Assembly (NCBI GenBank): GCA_021826795.1
Contig: JAKAYM010000100.1
Location: 1 to 6,869 of the forward strand
DNA: 6,869 bases
Direction of reading: 5' to 3'
Source of the DNA: Thermoplasmata archaeon
Lineage (GTDB): Archaea; Thermoplasmatota; Thermoplasmata; Thermoplasmatales; Thermoplasmataceae
Below the pieces are notes generated by a model. It ran no database searches, was not told the origin of the DNA, and saw nothing but the letters and a program-made list of their open reading frames with translations. A program made the translations under genes and the position numbers. Within the stretch, counting starts at the first letter, position 1; each line of letters begins with the position of its first letter. Below are positions 1-4,083 of this stretch, one piece after another.

Positions 1-138
1 AGTGTATAAACAGGAAGTCCCATTCGGAGATCTTTGGATCAACGGCTCCATGCACCTCCCCAAAGCATATCGCAGCTTGGCACGTCCTTCATCAGTTCTC
101 AAACCAAAACCATTCCCCAAGCAGTTTGTATGATACAC
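1..138 (-). rRNA. rrl: 23S ribosomal RNA, 5' end (partial, runs off left edge)
   Basis: Read on the minus strand, this stretch gives the start of large-subunit rRNA domain I. It contains GATGAAGGACGTGCCAAGC, then TGCGATA, then GGAGGTGCATGGAGCCGTTG, and finally TCTCCGAATGGGACTTCC. These match the universally conserved order in 23S rRNA (in E. coli GATGAAGGACGTGCTAA, CTGCGATAAG, then TTTCCGAATGGGG), in its archaeal form. Only about the first 138 bases of a roughly 2.9 kb gene are in the window. The mature 5' end was placed by counting back about 20 bases from the GGGGAATGG that corresponds to E. coli GGTGGATGC, so it is good to about 10 bases. No 16S gene or spacer tRNA lies upstream in the window, which fits the unlinked rRNA genes known in Thermoplasma. 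Confidence 0.93.
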
Positions 139-233
139 AATCTATATCTCATATATTATCCGGTATCATCGGTTATTTCTAACCTCGCCCTTCCTTATTA
201 ATGATAAATTAATAAGTGCATTCATTTATTGGT
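139..233 (-). other. 23S rRNA leader with hairpins (probable processing region)
   Basis: This is the sequence between the predicted transcription start (near 233) and the mature 23S 5' end. It has two clear inverted repeats. One has perfect 9-base arms, CTTATTAAT and ATTAATAAG, with a 5-base loop (194-216). The other is a GGTTA/TAACC stem that, on the minus strand, closes a GAAA loop of the GNRA tetraloop type (171-184). A third, weaker pairing joins GATAC (132-136) with GTATC (163-167). Archaeal pre-23S RNA is normally cut at a bulge-helix-bulge formed by pairing its 5' and 3' flanks. The 3' flank is outside the window, so that motif cannot be confirmed here. Confidence 0.5.
194..216. repeat. 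perfect inverted repeat, 9-base arms
   Basis: CTTATTAAT, the spacer GATAA, then ATTAATAAG form a perfect inverted repeat in the 23S leader, about 20 bases inside the predicted transcript. As RNA it would make an AU-rich hairpin; as DNA it could be a protein site. It is too weak and too far from the end of any gene to be called a terminator. Confidence 0.6.
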
Positions 234-254
234 ATACTTGACATTACAATCTGT

Positions 255-262
255 GATATAAA
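255..262 (-). promoter_or_regulatory. TATA box of the 23S rRNA promoter
   Basis: On the minus strand the sequence reads CAAAACGTTTATATCACAG. TTTATATC matches the archaeal TATA element, and the preceding AAAACG matches a purine-rich BRE. Transcription would start about 25 bases downstream, near 230-234, giving a leader of roughly 95 bases before mature 23S. It is the best-matching promoter in the left part of the window, as expected for a stand-alone rRNA gene. A second TATA-like block on the same strand (about 338-352) could be another promoter or simply AT-rich spacer. Confidence 0.6.
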
Positions 263-496
263 CGTTTTGATAATTGCCCAGCATTAGAAAAATATGGCAT
301 TATGCGAATAAAATAACCAGTTTTTTCATGGTAAATTTATAAAAATATAAAAATTGACCTGGAGCACTTAAAAACTCTATAAACTGACAGAAATTAAATT
401 AATTATATATTATTTACATTATATTAATAGCCTAATTTGGATGGTATTTTTCAAATTTTAGGTGCATGCAAATTTGAAGTTTTTAATCATAAGTTT
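263..496. other. AT-rich intergenic region
   Basis: No convincing gene was found in any frame; the longest in-frame runs from an ATG here are under about 20 codons. The region lies downstream of the TusA-like gene and upstream of the 23S promoter, both on the minus strand, so it holds the 3' end of one unit and the upstream part of the other. Its only clear structure is the inverted repeat at 450-478. Minus-strand T-rich tracts at about 338-352 and 367-372 could end the upstream transcript. Confidence 0.6.
450..478. repeat. inverted repeat, 9-base arms, TGCATGCA in loop
   Basis: TTCAAATTT (450-458) and AAATTTGAA (470-478) are perfect reverse complements around an 11-base loop that includes most of the palindrome TGCATGCA. 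The repeat lies 18 bases beyond the stop codon of the minus-strand TusA-like gene, so it may be a 3' hairpin for that mRNA. On the minus strand it is not followed by a run of T. On the plus strand it is followed by GTTTTT, but no plus-strand gene ends here. A binding site is also possible. Confidence 0.5.
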
Positions 497-742
497 TTAT
501 GAAATTTTGTTCAAAAATAAATGTATCTCACCATTTTTCCTTGCAATATTTGTTAGCTCCATTTTTGAATATTTAGCTATCTTTTTAAAAATTTCGTCAG
601 TATATTTAAATTTATCCTCCATTATAATAAGTTTAACAGTATCCTCCCTTCCTATTTCTATTGCCAGAGACTTTATTGTAGATAAAAGGAAATTGAAAGG
701 ATCGCCTCCACAGCTGACTGTTCTATAGTCTTCTTCAAGCAT
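497..742 (-). CDS. TusA-like small sulfur-carrier protein (putative)
   Basis: This encodes an 81-residue soluble protein with no signal peptide or membrane segment. Its predicted order of elements is strand (residues 3-10), long helix (about 12-30), strand (36-41, KLIIME), helix (about 47-60), then two strands (61-67 and 72-79). This is the beta-alpha-beta-alpha-beta-beta order of TusA/SirA proteins, which pass persulfide sulfur between enzymes. A single cysteine (Cys11) sits just after strand 1, where TusA has its active Cys. However, the usual CPxP is replaced by CGGDP. The C-terminal NGEIHLFLNKI resembles the family's last strand. The length matches TusA (about 75-85). The ATG at 742 has no Shine-Dalgarno site but has a TATA-like block about 25 bases upstream, suggesting a leaderless mRNA. 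The family call rests on fold pattern and Cys position, not on strong identity. It could be an unrelated small protein. Confidence 0.5.
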   Translation of the reverse strand: MLEEDYRTVSCGGDPFNFLLSTIKSLAIEIGREDTVKLIIMEDKFKYTDEIFKKIAKYSKMELTNIARKNGEIHLFLNKIS

Positions 743-762
743 ACTATTACATTATATTTTAC

Positions 763-771
763 AAATTAAAT
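763..771 (-). promoter_or_regulatory. weak TATA-like element for the TusA-like gene
   Basis: Minus-strand ATTTAATTT is centred 25 bases before the ATG at 742, the spacing expected for a leaderless archaeal transcript. It is weak, and the surroundings are AT-rich enough to give such a match by chance. Confidence 0.25.
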
Positions 772-792
772 TGTAGGTAATATTGCACCGAA

Positions 793-805
793 CAAAAAAA
801 TAATA
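793..805 (+). promoter_or_regulatory. TATA-like element for the winged-helix gene
   Basis: The A-rich run leading into TAATAAT is centred about 28 bases before the ATG at 828. There is no Shine-Dalgarno site before that ATG, so leaderless translation is likely. Just upstream, TTGCACC (783-789) is the exact reverse complement of GGTGCAA (1052-1058), found in front of the peroxiredoxin gene. Confidence 0.3.
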
Positions 806-827
806 ATGCAGTTATTGCTATAACGTC

Positions 828-1052
828 ATGGAACAGGAACTTAAAGCACTTACTCCATCTACAAGGCTGGTCTTGGTCACGTTAAGGCAGTTGAAGGTCG
901 CCAGGCTATGCCAGTTGATTGAAAGTACGGGATTATCAAAGAGATCAGTTCTGTATTCTGTTAAAAAATTAAATGCCATGAAGCTCATAGAGATCAATAT
1001 ATGTCTCTCGGATACACGACAGAGATTTTACTGTATAAAAATAAATGAATAG
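828..1052 (+). CDS. winged helix-turn-helix transcriptional regulator, cysteine-containing
   Basis: This encodes a 74-residue protein that is essentially a single winged-helix DNA-binding domain. A first helix (about 11-22) is followed by helix 2 (24-34) and a recognition helix (37-50, SKRSVLYSVKKLNAM). The wing is formed by residues 54-60 and 66-72. The pattern (STGLSKRSVLYSVKKL..MKLIE) is that of MarR/ArsR/TrmB-type regulators, but there is no separate ligand-binding or dimerisation domain. Three cysteines are present: Cys28 in helix 2, and Cys59 and Cys69 on the two wing strands, where they could face each other. The gene ends 66 bases before a peroxiredoxin gene on the same strand, so a role in controlling peroxide defence is a reasonable inference, with Cys oxidation as a possible signal. 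The exact family is not identifiable from sequence alone. Confidence 0.7.
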   Translation: MEQELKALTPSTRLVLVTLRQLKVARLCQLIESTGLSKRSVLYSVKKLNAMKLIEINICLSDTRQRFYCIKINE

Positions 1053-1068
1053 GTGCAAAACTTGCATC
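1052..1068. promoter_or_regulatory. inverted repeat, candidate operator before peroxiredoxin
   Basis: GGTGCAA, the spacer AAC, then TTGCATC: the inner five bases of each arm (TGCAA/TTGCA) pair perfectly, and a G-T and a G-C pair extend the stem to seven in RNA. The repeat lies right after the stop of the regulator gene and about 22 bases upstream of the TATA box for peroxiredoxin. One half-site also occurs upstream of the regulator itself (783-789). It may be an operator for the winged-helix protein or a small 3' hairpin of its mRNA. Confidence 0.35.
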
Positions 1069-1089
1069 TTAAACAATGATATTATAGAA

Positions 1090-1098
1090 TTTTTATAT
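1090..1098 (+). promoter_or_regulatory. TATA box upstream of peroxiredoxin
   Basis: TTTTTATAT is a good archaeal TATA match, centred about 25 bases before the ATG at 1119. Transcription would then begin at or very near the start codon, which conflicts with the strong Shine-Dalgarno sequence at 1108-1115. Confidence 0.5.
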
Positions 1099-1107
1099 GG
1101 CTGATAA

Positions 1108-1115
1108 GAGGTGAT
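1108..1115 (+). promoter_or_regulatory. Shine-Dalgarno site of peroxiredoxin
   Basis: GAGGTGAT is complementary to the usual archaeal 16S 3' end (ATCACCTC), and its GGTGA core ends 4 bases before the ATG at 1119, which fixes that start. It would be present in a transcript reading through from the regulator gene, but would lie upstream of a transcript started by the TATA box at 1090-1098. Confidence 0.7.
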
Positions 1116-1118
1116 AAT

Positions 1119-1733
1119 ATGTCAGTTTATTTAGGCCAGAAGGCACTGGAATTCATTGCGAACACGACAAAAGGTCCAGTGTCACTTGAGGATTATAAAG
1201 GAAAGTGGGTAATATTGTTTTCGCACCCGGCGGATTTTACACCGGTTTGCACAACAGAGTTTATGGAATTTGCCAGAAAATATGGAGAATTCAAAAAATT
1301 AAATGTCGAACTTATTGGGTTGAGCGTTGATAGTATTTATAGCCATATAGAATGGATGAAGGATATCAAGGATAAATTCGGCATTGAAATTCCATTTCCC
1401 GTAATAGCTGATATAAACAAAGAGGTTGCCAAAGAATACAATATGATGGATGAGAAAACCGGTTCAACAGTACGCGGCGTATTTATTATAGATCCTAATC
1501 AAAATGTCAGGCTGATGATTTATTATCCCGCAGAAACTGGAAGAAGCGTGGATGAAATAATACGTACGGTCAAGGCCCTGCAGATGAACTGGGACAGGAA
1601 ACTGGCAACACCTGTCAACTGGAAACCAGGAGATGATGGAATTGTATCGGCACCGGGAACGCTGGAAGAAGCCATAGCCAGGGAGAAAACTGGAAACAAA
1701 ACATGGTATTTAAAATTCGAGAAGGTGAATTGA
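1119..1733 (+). CDS. 1-Cys peroxiredoxin (Prx6-type), peroxide reductase
   Basis: This encodes a 204-residue cytoplasmic thiol peroxidase that reduces hydrogen peroxide and organic hydroperoxides. The thioredoxin-fold core carries the active site HPADFTPVCTTE (residues 36-47). It has the peroxidatic Cys44 and the Pro37/Thr41 that position the peroxide, and Arg119 in STVRGVFIID is the likely conserved active-site arginine. The long C-terminal domain (about 150-204, with PVNWKPGDD at 165-173) marks the Prx6-like group, which includes Aeropyrum and Pyrococcus thioredoxin peroxidases. Cys44 is the only cysteine in the protein. The C-terminal cysteines that resolve the disulfide in the Aeropyrum enzyme are absent; the chain ends in TWYLKFEKVN. 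It therefore needs an outside thiol for recycling. The next gene, an AhpD-like protein, begins on the base after the stop, so the two are almost certainly co-transcribed. The start is set by a strong ribosome-binding site. Confidence 0.95.
   Translation: MSVYLGQKALEFIANTTKGPVSLEDYKGKWVILFSHPADFTPVCTTEFMEFARKYGEFKKLNVELIGLSVDSIYSHIEWMKDIKDKFGIEIPFPVIADINKEVAKEYNMMDEKTGSTVRGVFIIDPNQNVRLMIYYPAETGRSVDEIIRTVKALQMNWDRKLATPVNWKPGDDGIVSAPGTLEEAIAREKTGNKTWYLKFEKVN
1724..1728 (+). promoter_or_regulatory. Shine-Dalgarno site of the AhpD-like gene
   Basis: GGTGA lies inside the last codons of the peroxiredoxin gene, 5 bases before the ATG at 1734. This supports that start and translation from the same mRNA. 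Confidence 0.6.
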
Positions 1734-2072
1734 ATGGACCCTGAAAAGAAAATGGAAGAGGTTAGCAGGGTGATGCAGGAGGCAACGAAAGGTAATAAGG
1801 AGTTTATGAAATCTTTCATGGGTCTGATGCAGAATACAATGACCCCGGGTTCTCTATCTTTAAAGCAGAAGGAATTGATAGCACTTGCATTGAGTATGGC
1901 TGCAAGATGTGAATGGTGCATTTCATATCATGTAAAAAGTGCCTTGAATGCAGGGGCAACAAAAAAAGAATTAATGGAAACTGGTTATGTGACCGTTCTC
2001 ATGTATGGTTCGCAGGCACTCATGGAGATGAATAACCTCCTTGATGCCATAGAAAAATTTGACCAAGAATAA
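1734..2072 (+). CDS. AhpD-like / carboxymuconolactone decarboxylase-family disulfide protein
   Basis: This encodes a 112-residue all-helical protein of the CMD/AhpD family. The active-site residues are Glu47, Cys59, Cys62 and His66 (CEWCISYH). The spacing Glu to first Cys 12, second Cys 15, His 19 equals that of mycobacterial AhpD (Glu118, Cys130, Cys133, His137). AhpD uses this CxxC to pass electrons to the peroxiredoxin AhpC. The following helix (SALNAGATKKELMETGYVTVLMYG) is also typical of the family. The ATG directly follows the TGA of the peroxiredoxin gene, so the two are co-expressed. The obvious inference is that this protein reduces the single-cysteine peroxiredoxin. Many CMD proteins have unknown function, so direct peroxidase activity or another thiol role is possible. 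The N-terminal 36 residues form a charged, Met-rich helix pair. The stop lies 4 bases from the end of a gene on the other strand. Confidence 0.85.
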   Translation: MDPEKKMEEVSRVMQEATKGNKEFMKSFMGLMQNTMTPGSLSLKQKELIALALSMAARCEWCISYHVKSALNAGATKKELMETGYVTVLMYGSQALMEMNNLLDAIEKFDQE

Positions 2073-2076
2073 AAAA
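2071..2076 (-). terminator. T-run after the NifX/NifB-like gene
   Basis: On the minus strand six T residues directly follow the TAA stop, matching the U-rich termination signals of archaea. The run falls in the 4-base gap and overlaps the last two bases of the stop codon of the converging AhpD-like gene. Confidence 0.35.
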
Positions 2077-2430
2077 TTAATGTTCCCTGTAAAGCATGGG
2101 CTCCAGTTCTTCAACTGCCTTGCTTTCAAGTTCTTTTATATTTTCTATTACATCCGAAATAGGTTTTTCTTCTGTTACCACGTATTTTACTCTTCCAAGA
2201 GACATATTATATGAACCTGGGCAGAGAGAGTTTTCAGTAACAACAAACATATCTGGTTTCAGTGAAAGAATACCTGCCATCGCAACCTCTCTTCCGCCAT
2301 GTGTTCTTCCGAATCCTGGATTTTCATACTCTTCTATCTTATTTGTCTCATCATCTATCAGGAATATTGAATTACCATATTCCAGCGGACTCAACATATT
2401 ATCTTCATCTACTACGCATGCTACTTTCAT
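2077..2430 (-). CDS. NifX/NifB-like (dinitrogenase Fe-Mo cofactor biosynthesis fold) protein
   Basis: This encodes a 117-residue soluble protein. The pattern MKVACVVDEDNMLSP (1-15), strand FLIDD (23-27), NPGFGRTHGGREVAMAGIL (37-55), strand MFVVTEN (61-67) and strand VKYVVTEE (81-88) followed by a helix matches the RNase-H-like fold. That fold is shared by NifX, the C-terminal domain of NifB and the small archaeal MTH1175 group. Stand-alone members in organisms without nitrogenase have no settled role; metal or iron-sulfur cofactor binding is assumed. Cys70 (SLCPGS) is placed after the third strand, where family members bind ligand, and His44 lies in the glycine-rich loop. No other nif gene is in the window. 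It lies 58 bases downstream of purM on the same strand, but a T-run after purM and its own TATA-like element suggest separate transcription. The family call is moderate. Confidence 0.55.
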   Translation of the reverse strand: MKVACVVDEDNMLSPLEYGNSIFLIDDETNKIEEYENPGFGRTHGGREVAMAGILSLKPDMFVVTENSLCPGSYNMSLGRVKYVVTEEKPISDVIENIKELESKAVEELEPMLYREH

Positions 2431-2448
2431 AATATAGTGTAAGATAAT

Positions 2449-2460
2449 TAAAAATTTAAG
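2449..2460 (-). promoter_or_regulatory. TATA-like element for the NifX/NifB-like gene
   Basis: Minus-strand CTTAAATTTTTA is centred about 25 bases before the ATG at 2430. No Shine-Dalgarno sequence precedes that ATG, so a leaderless transcript is likely. Confidence 0.35.
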
Positions 2461-2481
2461 GTAATTGTATAACAGGTAACT

Positions 2482-2488
2482 AAAAAAA
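2482..2488 (-). terminator. T-run terminator after purM
   Basis: Seven T residues on the minus strand directly follow the TAA stop of purM, with no stem in front. This is the usual form of an archaeal U-rich terminator. Confidence 0.45.
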
Positions 2489-3496
2489 TTAGTAATACCC
2501 GTGCATTTCTACTGAGTATTCCGGTATAATAATTCCACTACCATTTTCAACATGGCCAACCTCCTTTACAGGTACCCTGTTTTTGATTATATTGAGGAAA
2601 TCTGTTTTGTTTTCTGGATCTATAACAACAATAAAGCCCATACTCATGTTGAAAATTTCAAACATTTCACTGAATGAAAGATTTCCCATATCCATTAGTC
2701 GTGAAAAAACGTTATCAGGTTCAAATGGAGTCTCTATAACATATTTCATATCCTTCATCCTTGCAATATTTTTTATGCCACCGCCGGTAATGTTGGCAAG
2801 TCCCTTCAGTGGAACAATGCTCATAGCATCAAGAATTTCTCTTACATAAATCCTTGTTGGCTCCAGGAGGACATCGGCAACAGTCTTATTTTCTCTCGGA
2901 AACTGATCCTGATAATCAATATTATTATCCTTCATTATCTGCCTTACTGTTGTGAACCCATTGGAATGCAACCCACTGCTTTTCAGGGCAAAAATTAAAT
3001 CCCCTTCAGAAATTTTTTCTCCTGTGATTATCTGATCCTTTTGAATAATACCAAGAGATGTTGCTGATATATCTATATTTTTAACTAGATCTGGAACTAT
3101 TGCTGTTTCTCCTCCAACTATGTTAACGTTTGCGATCTGGGCACCCACATTAAAACCTATTCCAAGCTGCCTTGCTACCTCATTATCCATATCTTTCAAT
3201 GATAAATAATCTAACATGGCAATGGGCTCTGCACCTACCGTTATAGCATCATTAACATTCATAGCAACACAGTCTATACCGATAGTATTATACTTATTTG
3301 CCTCCTCAGCTATAATTGTTTTTGTTCCCACACCATCATTATTAAAAGAAACTGCAAAGTTTCCGAGATCAATAAGAGAAGTAAATCCACCGAGTGGATT
3401 GATTGTCCTGAATTCAGGTCTTCTAAATTTAATCTGCCTCAAAAAATTGGAAACGAATTCTCCCTGTGACTTTCGGTCAATAATCTTCCTTTCCAT
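2489..3496 (-). CDS. purM: phosphoribosylformylglycinamidine cyclo-ligase (AIR synthetase)
   Basis: This is a 335-residue enzyme of purine synthesis that closes the imidazole ring: FGAM + ATP gives AIR + ADP + phosphate. It has the PurM/ThiL fold. Visible family motifs in order are DGVGTK (54-59, nucleotide and metal binding), GIDCVAMNVNDAITVGAEP (73-91), GGETA (128-132), SSGLHSNGFT (173-182), NITGGGIKN (235-243) and MFEIFNMSMGF (278-288). The length is normal for an archaeal or bacterial PurM. An in-frame TTG three codons upstream (3503-3505) would give 338 residues. The ATG at 3494-3496 was preferred because it is the normal codon and a TATA box at about 3523-3536 puts the transcription start just before it. 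No other pur gene is adjacent in the window. A T-run follows the stop. Confidence 0.95.
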   Translation of the reverse strand: MERKIIDRKSQGEFVSNFLRQIKFRRPEFRTINPLGGFTSLIDLGNFAVSFNNDGVGTKTIIAEEANKYNTIGIDCVAMNVNDAITVGAEPIAMLDYLSLKDMDNEVARQLGIGFNVGAQIANVNIVGGETAIVPDLVKNIDISATSLGIIQKDQIITGEKISEGDLIFALKSSGLHSNGFTTVRQIMKDNNIDYQDQFPRENKTVADVLLEPTRIYVREILDAMSIVPLKGLANITGGGIKNIARMKDMKYVIETPFEPDNVFSRLMDMGNLSFSEMFEIFNMSMGFIVVIDPENKTDFLNIIKNRVPVKEVGHVENGSGIIIPEYSVEMHGYY

Positions 3497-3522
3497 GTAT
3501 AACAATTACATTATTAAATAAA

Positions 3523-3536
3523 GGTTTATATATTTT
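3523..3536 (-). promoter_or_regulatory. TATA box of purM
   Basis: Minus-strand AAAATATATAAACC contains a good archaeal TATA element centred near 3529. The expected transcription start, about 3503, leaves a leader of only a few bases before the ATG at 3496. Confidence 0.45.
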
Positions 3537-3590
3537 TATACTTAATTGAATATAGCATTTTTATCATTGACTTAATAGAAAAGGAAAAAT

Positions 3591-3598
3591 CTTTTAAA
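3591..3598 (+). promoter_or_regulatory. TATA-like element of the ferredoxin gene
   Basis: CTTTTAAA follows a purine-rich GGAAAAAT stretch that could act as BRE. Transcription would start about 3620-3623, leaving a leader of about ten bases that contains the Shine-Dalgarno site before the GTG at 3632. Confidence 0.4.
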
Positions 3599-3621
3599 GA
3601 CATAAAGCATTACTCCTTAAA

Positions 3622-3626
3622 GGTGA
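3622..3626 (+). promoter_or_regulatory. Shine-Dalgarno site deciding the ferredoxin start
   Basis: GGTGA ends 5 bases before the GTG at 3632, the same spacing as before the AhpD-like gene. The upstream in-frame GTG (3623-3625) lies inside this motif, so it is the less likely start. Confidence 0.55.
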
Positions 3627-3631
3627 CATTA

Positions 3632-4066
3632 GTGGTACAGAGAGAAGATGTGGATTTTGATCCAAAACATATAGATGAGAATTTCCTTAGCGACGAGAAG
3701 GATTACCCGGTAACAGGTGAGGAGGATGGACTCAAGGTAAGGGCAGGTGGTATGCAGAGAACGGATGATAACGGAAAACCATATCCGACTAAATTAGGCA
3801 TACACGGAACAACTGTTGCCATTGATTGGGATGGATGCATTGCCGATGGAGCATGCATGGATGTCTGCCCGGTTGATCTCTTTGAATGGAAATTAAATCC
3901 CGGAAATTCAGGAACAGGTAATGACAAGAAAGTAGAAAAGGGGACTCCTGAATGGGAGAAATACAGAACAGATAAATCAAACCCTGTAAGGGAATCCGAA
4001 TGCATATTCTGCATGGCATGTGTTACAGCCTGCCCGTGGAGTGTAATAAAAGTTAACAACGAATAA
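3632..4066 (+). CDS. seven-iron ferredoxin of the Thermoplasma/Sulfolobus type
   Basis: This is a 144-residue cytoplasmic electron carrier, the usual acceptor for 2-oxoacid:ferredoxin oxidoreductases in thermoacidophilic archaea. The first cluster motif, CIADGACMDVCP (69-80), has Asp72 where a second Cys would stand, the mark of a [3Fe-4S] site. The second, CIFCMACVTACP (124-135), has all four Cys for [4Fe-4S]. The long N-terminal extension (1-60, with YPTKLGIHGT at 51-60) and the insert between the clusters are those of the zinc-containing ferredoxin group. Against Sulfolobus ferredoxin as remembered, three of the four zinc ligands (His16, His19, Asp76) align with Glu31, Leu34 and Asn117; only the third His is kept, as His58. 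Zinc binding is therefore doubtful. The GTG at 3632 fits a GGTGA site and the remembered MV start of Thermoplasma ferredoxin; an in-frame GTG at 3623 is the alternative. It diverges from purM. Confidence 0.93.
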   Translation: MVQREDVDFDPKHIDENFLSDEKDYPVTGEEDGLKVRAGGMQRTDDNGKPYPTKLGIHGTTVAIDWDGCIADGACMDVCPVDLFEWKLNPGNSGTGNDKKVEKGTPEWEKYRTDKSNPVRESECIFCMACVTACPWSVIKVNNE

Positions 4067-4075
4067 ATAAAATAA

Positions 4076-4083
4076 TTTTTTTT
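4076..4083 (+). terminator. T-run terminator after ferredoxin
   Basis: Eight T residues start 10 bases after the ferredoxin TAA, with no stem in front: a typical archaeal U-rich terminator. Its last two bases are part of the stop codon of the converging minus-strand gene. Confidence 0.5.

Noticed and set aside
240..496. Possible small RNA, tRNA or short peptide gene in the spacer
   Set aside because: No cloverleaf, no C/D box pair and no open frame over about 20 codons with a start signal were found.
462..728. Plus-strand open frame of 88 codons rich in Ile, Leu, Phe and Ser
   Set aside because: It is antisense to the TusA-like gene. Its hydrophobic make-up is what the complement of a charged, Lys/Glu-rich protein gives, and the minus-strand product has a sensible fold pattern.
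1523..1921. Minus-strand open frame of 132 codons
   Set aside because: It lies across the end of the peroxiredoxin and the start of the AhpD-like gene, both certain by motifs; it shows no family pattern.
2096..2437. Plus-strand open frame of 113 codons
   Set aside because: It is a Ser-rich shadow of the NifX/NifB-like gene with no recognisable pattern or ribosome-binding site.
3497..3505. TTG start for purM, three codons upstream of the ATG
   Set aside because: The ATG at 3496 is a stronger codon, and the predicted transcription start lies near 3503, so the TTG would be at or before the mRNA 5' end. A leaderless TTG start cannot be fully excluded.
2583..3521. Plus-strand open frames opposite purM (2583-2849 and 3216-3521)
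   Set aside because: purM is certain on the other strand; these frames have no promoter, start signal or family motif.
3703..4059. Minus-strand open frames opposite ferredoxin
   Set aside because: The ferredoxin reading is certain from its cluster motifs; the reverse frames are composition artefacts.
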